Origin: UBA5078 sp963977405
GTDB taxonomy: Bacteria > Pseudomonadota > Gammaproteobacteria > Pseudomonadales > Pseudohongiellaceae
Direction of reading: 5' to 3'
NCBI GenBank assembly: GCA_963977405.1
Contig: CAXBOY010000003.1
Span: forward strand, 1 to 64,000
DNA length: 64,000 nucleotides
Below the pieces are notes generated by a model. It ran no database searches and was not told the DNA's origin. It saw only the letters and a list, made by a program, of their open reading frames with translations. Position 1 is the first letter of the stretch. Each line of letters begins with the position of its first letter. The position numbers were made by a program, and so were the translations under genes. Shown in pieces: positions 1-7,992 of this stretch.

Positions 1-139
1 TTCGCGTTCGGTCTTGGTAGCGCAGAGGCAAGTGAAATAGCAGGTCTTGAACGCTTTTCAGCTGCATTGTCGCAAGGCGGGCAGCGACGCTCGGACCTAC
101 GCCTTTGAGCACCGTCAGTGGAGTTTGCTCAGGCAGCAT
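1..139 (-). CDS. recG: ATP-dependent DNA helicase RecG (N-terminal fragment)
   Basis: Only the first 46 codons lie in the window; the gene runs off the left edge. The reading starts at an ATG (complement of 137-139) and gives MLPEQTPLTVLKGVGPSVAA, then a stretch ending FHLPLRYQDRTR. This matches the start of RecG, whose N-terminal wedge domain opens with a helix-hairpin-helix-like LKGVGP motif and an LP.RYQDR motif. RecG remodels stalled forks and branch-migrates Holliday junctions. It starts 8 bp after the ridA stop, the gmk-rpoZ-spoT-ridA-recG order typical of pseudomonads. The helicase domains cannot be checked. Confidence 0.9.
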   Translation of the reverse strand, partial: MLPEQTPLTVLKGVGPSVAARLATMQLKSVQDLLFHLPLRYQDRTR

Positions 140-147
140 TGGCCGCC

Positions 148-540
148 TCAGGCTGAAGGGAGCGAGAGGATCGCCTCGATCTCAATATTCGCACCTTTAG
201 GCAGCGCGGATACCTGTACTGTGGAACGCGCAGGATAGGGAGCGTCGAAATATCGCTTCATGGTCTCGTTTACTATGCCGAAATCCCCAAGATCGGTAAG
301 GAATATGGTCAGCTTCACTGCATCCTGCAATTGCACACCAGCGGCTTCTGCGACACCGCGCATATTGTCTAATACGCGCACAGTTTGTGCCTCTATACCG
401 CCGCTGACGATCTCCATTGTAGTAGGGTCAAGCGGGATCTGGCCTGAGCAAAATACCAAGTTACCGACTTGCACGGCTTGCGAATAAGGACCGATCGCGG
501 CGGGTGCTGCGGCAGTGCTGATTATCTTCTTATTAGTCAC
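148..540 (-). CDS. ridA: RidA family enamine/imine deaminase
   Basis: A 130-residue protein of the usual RidA length. RidA hydrolyses reactive 2-aminoacrylate and related enamines released by PLP enzymes such as threonine dehydratase, preventing damage to other PLP enzymes. Visible family features are the N-terminal AAPAAIGPYSQAV segment, FCSGQIPLDP, and PYPARSTVQVSALPKGA with the substrate-carboxylate-binding arginine at residue 105. It is cytosolic and normally trimeric. It lies 64 bp after spoT and 8 bp before recG on the same strand, so it is probably in the rpoZ-spoT operon. Confidence 0.95.
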   Translation of the reverse strand: MTNKKIISTAAAPAAIGPYSQAVQVGNLVFCSGQIPLDPTTMEIVSGGIEAQTVRVLDNMRGVAEAAGVQLQDAVKLTIFLTDLGDFGIVNETMKRYFDAPYPARSTVQVSALPKGANIEIEAILSLPSA

Positions 541-604
541 AATGGCATCCTCATGCTGCGAGGGCGGAGCGATGAGCTGGCCAGCGCAGTTCGTTAATTT
601 GATT

Positions 605-2758
605 TTATACTTTGAGCGTTTTGACGATCTTGCGACTCTTCACGCGAGTTACTTTGCTCACCGGTTTTATAAGTCTGATGCGCTTCATCACTCTAGCCAA
701 GTGTATGCGATTACGCACATTCAGGGAGAGGTTCACGATGCTGAAACGCGCGTCGCGCTCCACTGTACTTATCTTCTCGATATTTGCTTCTGCACCCGTA
801 ATGGTGGTCGCTAGCTTGGCGATGATGCCGCGCTCGTTCTCTAGCTCAACGCGGATCTCGACGGAGAACTCGCCCTCGACATTGGGGTCCCAGCGTACCG
901 AAATACACTTGTCTGGATTGTCGCGAATTTCGGCGATGTTATTGCAGCTCTCGGTATGGATTACCATGCCGCGGCCACTACTGATATGGCCAATGATCGG
1001 GTCCCCTGGTATCGGGTGGCAGCAACGAGCGAAATTCATGACCATGCCCTCGGAGCCGCGAATAGCCAGCGACGAGCTCTTGCTCTCTTTCCCAACTTCA
1101 GGCAATAGATCGGCATCGTCTTGGCCTGGCATCATCAGGCGGGCCACAACATGGGACATGCGATTGCCTAGGCCGATATCCTCGAGCACGTTGTCTAGCT
1201 CTGGGCTGTTCAGATGCTGCAAGGTCTGCTGAATCTGCTCTGGCGTAATTTTCTCGAGTTGTGTGCCGAAGCTGCCCAGTACCTTATTAAGCAGGCGGCG
1301 GCCTAGTGCAACGGATTCTGAGTGGCGCTGATTCTTGAGGAAGTGACGAATATTGCTGCGTGCCTTACCGGTGACTGCGAAGCTGAGCCAAGCTGGGTTG
1401 GGCTGGGTACCCGGTGCGGTAATGATCTCTACGGTCTGACCACTCTCCAAGGTTTCGCTCAAGGGTGCCAAGCGGCGACTAATTCGACAGGCCACACAGG
1501 AGTTGCCGACATCGGTATGTACGGCATAGGCGAAGTCCACGGCGGTCGACCCTGCTGGTAGCTCCATGATGGTGCCCTTAGGCGTGAACACGTAAATTTC
1601 GTCTGGGAATAGATCGATCTTCACGTTCTCGATAAATTCCAAAGAATTGCCGGCATGCTGCTGCATCTCGAGTAGGCCGTTGACCCATTGTCGTGCGCGG
1701 ATGTGAGCGTTGCTGGGGGTGTCGTCGTGAGACTTATAGAGCCAATGGGCGGCGATGCCGTTATTGGCCATTGCTTCCATCTCTTCGGTGCGTATCTGAA
1801 TCTCGATGGGCACACCATGCATGCCGAATAACGTGGTGTGTAGTGACTGATAACCATTGGCCTTGGGGATGGCGATATAATCTTTGAAACGGCCGGGAAC
1901 GGGCTTGTAAAGGTTGTGAACAGCGCCTAAGACGCGGTAACAAGTGTCGACCTTGTCCACGACAATGCGGAAGGCGTACACGTCCATGATCTCGGAGAAG
2001 GATCTGCGTTTCGCGCGCATTTTCTCGTAGATACTGAATAGGTGCTTCTCGCGGCCAAAGATGCGTCCGGGCATGCCCTCGCGTTGAAGGCAAGCCTCGA
2101 GAGAGCCTTGAATCTGCTTTACGATCTCTTTGCGGTTGCCACGAATGCTCTTCACAGCCGCGTTGATGCGGCGCGCACGCATAGGATAAAGCGCGTCGAA
2201 ACCCAGTTCTTCGAACTCGATGCGAATCGCGTTCATGCCTAGGCGATTGGCAATAGGGGCGTAGATATCGAGGGTTTCGCGGGCTACGCGGCGGCGCTTC
2301 TCGGGGCTCAAGACGTCCAATGTGCGCATATTGTGCAGGCGGTCCGCTAGCTTAACGAGGATCACGCGGATGTCTTTGGCCATGGCCAAAGCCATCTTCT
2401 GGAAATTCTCGGCCTGGGCTTCTGCGTGGCTACTGAAGGTAATTTTGTTGAGCTTGCTGACCCCGTCCACCATTTCGGCAATCGCGTCACCGAACTGACT
2501 CTTCACCGCGGCCTTGCTGATGCCGGTGTCTTCGATCACGTCGTGCAACATGGCGGCCACCAGAGACTGGGGGTCCATATGCATTTCGCTAAGGATGCCG
2601 GCAACGGCGAGGGGGTGTGTCACGTAGGGGTCGCCGCTGCGTCGGAACTGGCCATCATGGGCCTGTTCCGCATAGTAGTAAGCGCGTCGGACGAGATTAA
2701 TCTGATCGCCTTCCAAGTAGCTTGAAAGGCTGGTGGCTAGAGAGTCGATTGTAGGCAC
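605..2758 (-). CDS. spoT: Bifunctional (p)ppGpp synthetase/hydrolase SpoT
   Basis: A 717-residue RelA/SpoT homologue of full length. Domains in order are an HD hydrolase with His48 and the HDVIEDT motif at residues 72-78, a synthetase domain around 235-345 (SFSEIMDVYAFRIVVDKV, then GRFKDYIAIPKANGYQSLHT), a TGS domain near 390-450 (IYVFTPKGTIMELP), a conserved-cysteine region (FARCCHPIPGD) and a C-terminal ACT domain. With HD residues intact it should degrade (p)ppGpp; the synthetase motif resembles E. coli SpoT, whose synthesis activity is weak. It follows rpoZ by 19 bp and sets the stringent-response alarmone level. Confidence 0.97.
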   Translation of the reverse strand: MPTIDSLATSLSSYLEGDQINLVRRAYYYAEQAHDGQFRRSGDPYVTHPLAVAGILSEMHMDPQSLVAAMLHDVIEDTGISKAAVKSQFGDAIAEMVDGVSKLNKITFSSHAEAQAENFQKMALAMAKDIRVILVKLADRLHNMRTLDVLSPEKRRRVARETLDIYAPIANRLGMNAIRIEFEELGFDALYPMRARRINAAVKSIRGNRKEIVKQIQGSLEACLQREGMPGRIFGREKHLFSIYEKMRAKRRSFSEIMDVYAFRIVVDKVDTCYRVLGAVHNLYKPVPGRFKDYIAIPKANGYQSLHTTLFGMHGVPIEIQIRTEEMEAMANNGIAAHWLYKSHDDTPSNAHIRARQWVNGLLEMQQHAGNSLEFIENVKIDLFPDEIYVFTPKGTIMELPAGSTAVDFAYAVHTDVGNSCVACRISRRLAPLSETLESGQTVEIITAPGTQPNPAWLSFAVTGKARSNIRHFLKNQRHSESVALGRRLLNKVLGSFGTQLEKITPEQIQQTLQHLNSPELDNVLEDIGLGNRMSHVVARLMMPGQDDADLLPEVGKESKSSSLAIRGSEGMVMNFARCCHPIPGDPIIGHISSGRGMVIHTESCNNIAEIRDNPDKCISVRWDPNVEGEFSVEIRVELENERGIIAKLATTITGAEANIEKISTVERDARFSIVNLSLNVRNRIHLARVMKRIRLIKPVSKVTRVKSRKIVKTLKV

Positions 2759-2777
2759 AAGCCGACTCCTCCCTCTA

Positions 2778-3077
2778 CTAGAGGTCTTCTCCGAAAGATT
2801 CGTCGTCGTCCCCTTGGTTTGCGGGAGGCGGCGTCTTCAGTTCGTCACGGGACAGCATTACCACCGGATTGGCGCTGCGGGCTGTCAGAATGCTGGAGTC
2901 CACAAGGCCAGCGGCGATTTCACGCAAGGCAATTACAGTGGGCTTATCGTTATCAGCAGGAACCAATGGGTCTTTGCCGCCAGTTTGGATTTGGCGAGCA
3001 CGCTTGCTGGAGATCATCACCAACTGGAAGCGATTGTCTACTTTGTCTAGACAATCTTCGACGGTAATTCGGGCCAT
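2778..3077 (-). CDS. rpoZ: DNA-directed RNA polymerase omega subunit
   Basis: A 99-residue omega subunit beginning MARITVEDCLDKVDNRFQLV, with the conserved RARQI motif and a later TVIALREIAAGLV segment. Omega assists folding and assembly of the beta' subunit and, in gammaproteobacteria, forms part of one ppGpp-binding site. That fits its position directly before spoT. The acidic tail after about residue 80 is variable in the family. A probable promoter and a long inverted repeat lie in the 118 bp between gmk and this gene. Confidence 0.97.
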   Translation of the reverse strand: MARITVEDCLDKVDNRFQLVMISSKRARQIQTGGKDPLVPADNDKPTVIALREIAAGLVDSSILTARSANPVVMLSRDELKTPPPANQGDDDESFGEDL

Positions 3078-3120
3078 AAAAACACCTGTTTATAAAGCTG
3101 TACTGTTAAGGAGACCGGCG

Positions 3121-3149
3121 ATTCTACTAAATACGCGCCCTAATGCCTA
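3121..3149 (-). promoter_or_regulatory. Probable sigma70 promoter of the rpoZ-spoT operon
   Basis: On the minus strand a TAGGCA box (complement of 3144-3149) is followed after 17 bp by TAGAAT (complement of 3121-3126). These match TTGACA at 4/6 and TATAAT at 5/6 positions with ideal spacing, about 45 bp before the rpoZ start. The -35 box lies inside one arm of the inverted repeat at 3138-3189. Assignment is by eye only. Confidence 0.5.
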
Positions 3150-3189
3150 ATTTATTCTCGCTTAAGCCTTTATTTATAGGCATTTAGGG
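3138..3189. repeat. Inverted repeat between gmk and rpoZ
   Basis: CCCTAATGCCTA (3138-3149) pairs with TAGGCATTTAGGG (3177-3189): 12 paired bases with one bulged T and a 27-nt AT-rich loop. Read on the plus strand, it is followed by a T-rich run (TCTTTTTC). On the minus strand one arm contains the probable rpoZ -35 box. It could end readthrough, bind a regulator, or fold the gmk mRNA 3' end. Confidence 0.6.
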
Positions 3190-3195
3190 TCTTTT

Positions 3196-3822
3196 TCAAG
3201 GGTTTTCCAATAGCGCCTGCAACAAAGCCGTGTTGTTTTCGAATTGCTGCCGACGCTCTAAACGGGAGGCGCGAATGATCGCGCGCAAGTCCTCAAGTGC
3301 GGAATCGAAGTTGTCGTTGATGACCAGATAGTCAGCAGCCTCATAGTGAGATATTTCGTCCTTTGCCTCGCGCATGCGTCGGTTGATGGTGTCGACATCG
3401 TCTTGAGCGCGATTGGTCAGCCGCTCTAACAGGCACTGGAGTGAGGGGGGAAGTATGAAGATGCTCTTGTTGGGAGTTATACGGCCACGCACTTGCTCCG
3501 CACCCTGCCAGTCTATCTCTAGGATGACGTCGATGCCTTGATCTAATTGGGTCTGCACCCAATCTTGAGAGGTCCCGTAGAGATTGCCGAACACCTCTGC
3601 CGATTCGAGAAACTTGTTCTGTGCCTGCATCGCCGTGAAGACGTCTTTGCTCACAAAATGATAATTCACGCCATCGAACTCACCTGGACGCCGAGGGCGC
3701 GTAGTATGAGATACAGATACACAAAGCAAAGGGTCCTGCTTGTCTTTCAACAATGCGTGAACCAAGCTAGTCTTGCCCGCGCCCGATGGCGCGGAAATAG
3801 TGTAGAGGGTCCCTCTGGCCAT
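3196..3822 (-). CDS. gmk: Guanylate kinase
   Basis: A 208-residue guanylate kinase (GMP + ATP to GDP + ADP), an essential purine-salvage and GTP-supply enzyme. The P-loop APSGAGKTSL is at residues 11-20. The GMP-binding region has SHTTRPRRPGEFDGVNYHF, and later IDVILEIDWQGAEQVR and the lid region RMREAKDEISHYEAADY are intact. Length is normal for the family. It sits upstream of rpoZ-spoT, as is usual in gammaproteobacteria; guanylate kinase is itself a ppGpp target in some bacteria. Confidence 0.97.
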   Translation of the reverse strand: MARGTLYTISAPSGAGKTSLVHALLKDKQDPLLCVSVSHTTRPRRPGEFDGVNYHFVSKDVFTAMQAQNKFLESAEVFGNLYGTSQDWVQTQLDQGIDVILEIDWQGAEQVRGRITPNKSIFILPPSLQCLLERLTNRAQDDVDTINRRMREAKDEISHYEAADYLVINDNFDSALEDLRAIIRASRLERRQQFENNTALLQALLENP

Positions 3823-3896
3823 AGTTCCAATTCCTAGTCGAAAACCGTGCTTACTATACCATCATCCCTCGCCTCTAGGCTGCTTGAGGTAATGTG

Positions 3897-6371
3897 CTAA
3901 GTGCCTTTTTTCTTCGCTCGTGCGCTGGCTGGCGCGTTGAGAGGATCATCCGGCCAGGGGTGGCGTGGGTAGCGACCCTTTAGATCCTTGCGAACCTCAA
4001 AATAGGAGCCTTTCCAGAAGCCGGCGAGGTCCCGTGTGACCTGCACTGGACGCCGTGCTGGAGATAGGAGATGGAGCAACACAGGTGCTTTGCCATCTAC
4101 AACGGTGGGCGTGTGAGTCTGCCCGAAGAGCTCCTGAAGCTTTACCGCCAAAATTGGCTCTTCTGCGCTATAGTCGAGCCGAACTCTACTTCCACTAGGC
4201 ACATCCAAGTGAGTGGGCGCCAACTTCGATAGAGATTTCTGGAGCGACCAGTCCAGCGATTCCATAAAGATCTGTGCCAAGGGCAGGCGGTCGATCTGCT
4301 CGAGTCGATTGATGCCATCGAGTCTTGGTGCTAACCATTGTTCGACGGTTTCCATTAAGGCTAGATCACTAACTTGAGGCCACGGCTGCCCGAGGCAGCG
4401 CTGCAGCAGGCGCAACCGACCGAGGATCTGCTGGTCCTCATCGGACCAGCGAAACCCACGCTGGCGAAGGCCCGCCAACATTCCTGTACGTATAGCTTCG
4501 GCTGGCAGTTTCGCCATGGGGCGTCGCTCCAATACCACGGCTCCCAGCCCTCGGGTCTCCTCCCCGCTAAGCCGTCCTGTTGCCTCAATCCAGCGAATCT
4601 CTTGACGCCATTGGCTCGTCTCGTCGAAGAGCTTTTCGAGAGTCACTTGGCTTATGGCCAGTGCCTTATAGACTCGCGCTCCGGAGTTAGCACCGTCTAG
4701 ATCGATGGCCACCAAGAAGTCTCTCTGGCTGAGCGCATCCTGTGCGGTTAGCAGTGCCTGGCCTCCGCCGGGTAGTTTAAAGCGTGCCTGATTGCGGTCA
4801 TTGGTCAGCCTCAGGTTCTGTGCTACCCGGTCGGGGAAGGCTGTTGCCATGAGCGCGGGGAGTTGCTCTAGGTCCACTGGCTCTAGTTCAACTCCTAGGC
4901 GCTTCGCCCATTGCTGCGCCCCGAGCAACCAACGGCCCCCGATCTTGTCGCCGCGTTGAGGACGTTTGCTAAAGATTTTGGCGATATCAACTTCCGCATC
5001 TTGGCTAGCCTCTTCAAGCCATGCGAGGCACCAGCAGGCTAAAGTCTGGTTGCTGTCCTGCACTGCGCGGGCTAGCAAAGCCGCGAAGCGAGGGTGGGTA
5101 GGCCAGCGCGTGCACCGCCGTCCTAGGTCCGTGAGTATGCCGGTGTCTTGAACAATGCCGAGTTGCTGTAATAGCGCTATGCCTGCTGTGTAGGCTGCAA
5201 CCGGCGGGGGAGTCACCCAACTAAGTTGGTCGGGGTCCTTGACGCCCCAGCGCAGCAGTTCGAAGGCGAGCGCAGCCAGATCCGATTGTAGTATCTCGGG
5301 CTCTCGGTGAGCGGCCAGCATCTGCTCCTCTGGCCACAGTCGATAACAAAAACCTTCAGCCTCGCGTCCCGCACGGCCGCGTCGTTGGTCTGCGCTTGCC
5401 CGATTAACCCGTTTAGTTTCGAGGCTGCTCATGCCGCTGCGGGCTTGGAAGATTGGAGTCCGCTCTAGTCCGGCATCGACCACGATACGCACGCCGGGCA
5501 CGGTGATGCTGGACTCCGCGATCGAAGTGGCCAGTATTACCCGACGTCGCTGACCCTCGGGCGTTCGTAACACGGCCTGTTGTTGAGCTAGAGGTAATTG
5601 CCCATGTAGATCGCAAATCTCGATGTCGCTTGAAAGCAGGTCTTGCAACATCCCGTGAAGCCTTCGGATTTCGGCTTGGCCGGGCAGGAAGGCTAGGAGG
5701 TTACCTTCATGGGCGAGCAGGGCCTCGCGGATAACGCTGGCCTGATGCCGCTCCGCCCGTTCGCGCAGAGGTGCGCTGCGATAATAAGTTTGCACCGGCC
5801 AGGCTCGCCCCGGGCAGTCGATTACCGGGGTGTTCGAACCCAAGACTCCCAGCAGCGAATTGACGTCGAGGGTTGCGGACATCACTAATATGCGCAGGTC
5901 TTCCCGCAGACCTTTCTGGGCATCTAGGGCTAGGGCAAGACCGAGATCGGCATCTAGGCTGCGTTCATGAAATTCGTCGAAAATTATGCCTGCAACACCA
6001 TCTAAGGAGGGATCGTCCTGCAACATGCGTGTCAATATGCCTTGAGTTACTACCTCCAGGCGAGTATTCGGACCTATCTTGGATTCGCCGCGCACTCGAA
6101 AACCGACGGTTTGACCTAAGGATTCGCCGAGTGTTTGCGCCATGTAGGACGCAGCTAGGCGTGCCGCGACACGACGAGGCTCTAGCAGTAGCCATCGGCC
6201 AGCATGGGATGGAAAAAGCTCAAGCAGAGCAAGGGGAGCGCGCGTGGTCTTGCCTGCGCCTGGTTGGGCGACTAATAGCGCACGAGACTGTTGTTCTAGT
6301 GTCTGTACGAGGATTTCTAAGACGCTATCAATCGGGAGCGCGGCGGACGATGTCAGGTGATTTATAGACAA
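3897..6371 (-). CDS. hrpB: ATP-dependent RNA helicase-like protein HrpB
   Basis: An 824-residue DEAH-type superfamily 2 helicase. The Walker A motif AQPGAGKTTRAPL lies around residues 35-47, the DEFHERS box near 132-138, and motif III (SATLD) follows. Motif VI appears as QRRGRAGR, followed by the helicase-associated region and the long HrpB C-terminal domain ending in PRHPWPDDP, a hallmark of HrpB. The cellular role of HrpB is poorly defined; an RNA or RNP substrate is assumed from the family. It is transcribed alone, 74 bp upstream of gmk on the same strand. Confidence 0.95.
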   Translation of the reverse strand: MSINHLTSSAALPIDSVLEILVQTLEQQSRALLVAQPGAGKTTRAPLALLELFPSHAGRWLLLEPRRVAARLAASYMAQTLGESLGQTVGFRVRGESKIGPNTRLEVVTQGILTRMLQDDPSLDGVAGIIFDEFHERSLDADLGLALALDAQKGLREDLRILVMSATLDVNSLLGVLGSNTPVIDCPGRAWPVQTYYRSAPLRERAERHQASVIREALLAHEGNLLAFLPGQAEIRRLHGMLQDLLSSDIEICDLHGQLPLAQQQAVLRTPEGQRRRVILATSIAESSITVPGVRIVVDAGLERTPIFQARSGMSSLETKRVNRASADQRRGRAGREAEGFCYRLWPEEQMLAAHREPEILQSDLAALAFELLRWGVKDPDQLSWVTPPPVAAYTAGIALLQQLGIVQDTGILTDLGRRCTRWPTHPRFAALLARAVQDSNQTLACWCLAWLEEASQDAEVDIAKIFSKRPQRGDKIGGRWLLGAQQWAKRLGVELEPVDLEQLPALMATAFPDRVAQNLRLTNDRNQARFKLPGGGQALLTAQDALSQRDFLVAIDLDGANSGARVYKALAISQVTLEKLFDETSQWRQEIRWIEATGRLSGEETRGLGAVVLERRPMAKLPAEAIRTGMLAGLRQRGFRWSDEDQQILGRLRLLQRCLGQPWPQVSDLALMETVEQWLAPRLDGINRLEQIDRLPLAQIFMESLDWSLQKSLSKLAPTHLDVPSGSRVRLDYSAEEPILAVKLQELFGQTHTPTVVDGKAPVLLHLLSPARRPVQVTRDLAGFWKGSYFEVRKDLKGRYPRHPWPDDPLNAPASARAKKKGT

Positions 6372-6434
6372 AAGATAGTCTCAACGATGTAGGCTAAAAG
6401 GTATTGCAATGGTGGAAAAATGGTTTCACCGTAG

Positions 6435-6594
6435 AAGCTTCACTATATTAATCCCGCACAGGCACAAACGCCGGATTATCTAAGGCTAGCAGACTATATT
6501 GTGCAGCGAGTGGAAAGTTTCGAGTATAACGCGGACACCTTAACCGCAGAACAGGCTAGAGGAAGCGCAGATCATTGCTTCACGCGGAGCAACA
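6435..6594 (+). pseudogene. Coding-like stretch in another frame, possible frameshifted 5' part of the TPR gene
   Basis: Read from 6435 after a TAG stop at 6432-6434, this gives a protein-like sequence containing AQAQTPDYLRLADYIVQRV and then ESFEYNADTLTAEQA. The next gene's frame, read backwards from its ATG, stays open to a TAA at 6541-6543 and gives LEEAQIIASRGAT directly before the ATG. The two frames join naturally around 6544-6565, as TAEQ followed by a residue or two and LEEAQ. This suggests one ancestral exported TPR protein with a single-base frameshift. The upstream part has no clear start codon. Confidence 0.3.
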
Positions 6595-6795
6595 ATGGAA
6601 GACCCGAGCCCCTTCAATTGGTATTATTTGGCTCGTGACTCCTACGAAGAGGGTGCCTATGAGAGCGCCATCTCCTACTATAACAAAGCGCTCGAGTTAG
6701 CAGCGATTGAGAACGCCAACAACAACCGTTCAAGACAACGCTATAAAGAGAAGCTATACACGCTTAGGGATGAAGTAGTTAAAACAACTCACTGA
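6595..6795 (+). CDS. Small TPR-like protein
   Basis: A 66-residue protein with about one and a half tetratricopeptide-type helices: FNWYYLARDSYEEGAYESAISYYNKALELA has the spacing of a TPR unit. No signal peptide follows the ATG. The ATG has a modest GGAG about 6 bp upstream. The preceding DNA reads as protein in both this frame and another, so the ORF may be the 3' remnant of a longer, frameshifted gene. It lies 16 bp before the YqaE-type gene and may share its transcript. Function unknown. Confidence 0.6.
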   Translation: MEDPSPFNWYYLARDSYEEGAYESAISYYNKALELAAIENANNNRSRQRYKEKLYTLRDEVVKTTH

Positions 6796-6811
6796 TGATT
6801 GGAGATATCTT

Positions 6812-7012
6812 TTGCGTTATATCATTGCGATTTTTCTGCCACCATTGGCAGTGTTCTTGTGTGCGAAGCCATTTCAAGCTTTGATCAATATATTGCTGAC
6901 ACTTTGTTTCTGGGTACCGGGTGTTATTCATGCTCTTCTCGTGGTGCACAACCATCTTGCGGATAAGCGCACTGATCGCGTAGTGGATGCGATAAAAAGG
7001 AATAACAAATGA
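6812..7012 (+). CDS. YqaE/Pmp3 family membrane peptide
   Basis: A 66-residue protein with two hydrophobic segments: RYIIAIFLPPLAVFLCAKPF, then INILLTLCFWVPGVIHALLVV. This is the UPF0057/Pmp3 signature, a family of small inner-membrane proteins linked to salt, cold and membrane-potential stress in yeast, plants and bacteria. The start is TTG, supported by GGAG 7 bp upstream and by the conserved MRYIIAI beginning. The C-terminus is basic and cytoplasmic in character. Its stop overlaps the next gene's ATG (ATGA), so the two are translationally coupled. Confidence 0.85.
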   Translation: MRYIIAIFLPPLAVFLCAKPFQALINILLTLCFWVPGVIHALLVVHNHLADKRTDRVVDAIKRNNK

Positions 7013-7650
7013 GACAAGTATTATTTTCTGCGTTCGTGATTCTACTTTTCACCGCGTGCGAATCTGCCTACTACGGCACGATGGAACAACTTGGCGTGCA
7101 CAAGCGCGAGATACTCGTAGATCGCATCGGCGAGGCGCAAAGTGCTCAGCAGGAAGGTCAGGAGCAATTTCGAGATGCGTTAGAGCAATTTCGTAGTGTA
7201 GTGAACTTTGATGGAGGTGAACTGCAGCAAGTCTACGATCGCCTGAGCACCGAGTTCGAAGACACCGAGGATTCGGCAGAACGTATACGTGACCGGATAG
7301 AAGCGGTGGAGTCTGTCGCCGATGCACTGTTCGATGAATGGTCAGATGAGCTCGACTTATACACTAACCAAGCGCTACGTCGTGACAGCGAACAACAACT
7401 GCGTGAAACGCGAACGCGCTACACAAGACTCATTGGTGCAATGCAGCGCGCCGAGGCTACGCTTGATCCGGTGCTAAATAGCTTGCGCGACAACGTGCTA
7501 TATCTGAAGCACAATCTCAACGCACGAGCAGTGGCATCTTTGCGTGGAGAGCTCGATACCATCAATACCGACGTAGATCGTCTAATCGATGCAATGGAAG
7601 TCGCTATTGCCGAGTCGGATCGTTTCATTGCTGAAATGCAGCAACAATAG
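7009..7650 (+). CDS. DUF2959-type lipoprotein
   Basis: A 213-residue protein with a lipoprotein signal peptide (VILLFTAC, predicted acylated Cys at residue 17). The mature part is mostly helical and charged and contains the conserved YYGTMEQLGVHKREILVDR segment, which I recognise as the DUF2959 family. The helices have coiled-coil character (QQEGQEQFRDALEQF). Molecular function is unknown. It overlaps the YqaE-type gene by 4 bp, so it is probably made together with that membrane peptide. A short hairpin follows the stop. Confidence 0.8.
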   Translation: MRQVLFSAFVILLFTACESAYYGTMEQLGVHKREILVDRIGEAQSAQQEGQEQFRDALEQFRSVVNFDGGELQQVYDRLSTEFEDTEDSAERIRDRIEAVESVADALFDEWSDELDLYTNQALRRDSEQQLRETRTRYTRLIGAMQRAEATLDPVLNSLRDNVLYLKHNLNARAVASLRGELDTINTDVDRLIDAMEVAIAESDRFIAEMQQQ

Positions 7651-7662
7651 TTTTTCTATTTT

Positions 7663-7683
7663 CGAGGCGTGTTCCACGCCTCG
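7663..7683 (+). terminator. Stem-loop after the DUF2959 gene
   Basis: A perfect 9-bp stem, CGAGGCGTG (7663-7671) and CACGCCTCG (7675-7683), with a TTC loop, 12 bp after the stop codon. The downstream T-run is weak, so it may be an mRNA 3' end or stabilising hairpin rather than a classical terminator. Confidence 0.55.
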
Positions 7684-7992
7684 TGTCCATAAATTATCCT
7701 AAAGCTATTTCTAACTTCGATAAAATATCGCAATGAGCTCTCTGTGCAGTTTCTCTAGAGTTTGCGATAAGCATCACAGTTCTCCTCGACTAAACAATCT
7801 CCTCACTAACAATATGCTGCAAGTTGCTCTTATCTGTGTGATAACAAAGCGCGTGATGGCTAGGGCGAGATTTTCATCGGAAAAACGTCAGCATTGGCTC
7901 TTAATAATTAGCAAAGCCTAATCACGTTTTTAATCCCAAAAAGAATAAGGAGTCAATAAAACCTGTTTAATCCACACTAAGGAGATATTGCT
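7684..7992. other. AT-rich intergenic region before the beta-barrel gene
   Basis: About 310 bp without a convincing gene. The only reading frame of note (7733-7921) has unlikely composition and no ribosome binding site. Just before the next gene is a strong Shine-Dalgarno, AAGGAG at about 7979-7984. Promoter elements for the outer-membrane gene are presumably here, but none stands out. Confidence 0.5.

Noticed and set aside
612..1232. Long plus-strand frame opposite spoT
   Set aside because: It is antisense to the highly conserved spoT, with Leu/Arg/Ser-rich composition, no ribosome site and no family match.
5873..6367. 164-codon plus-strand ORF opposite hrpB
   Set aside because: Antisense to the conserved Walker A and DEFH regions of hrpB; no ribosome site.
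7733..7921. 62-codon ORF before the beta-barrel gene
   Set aside because: Cys/His/Ser-rich composition, no Shine-Dalgarno, and no recognisable domain; the region is better explained as a promoter/leader.
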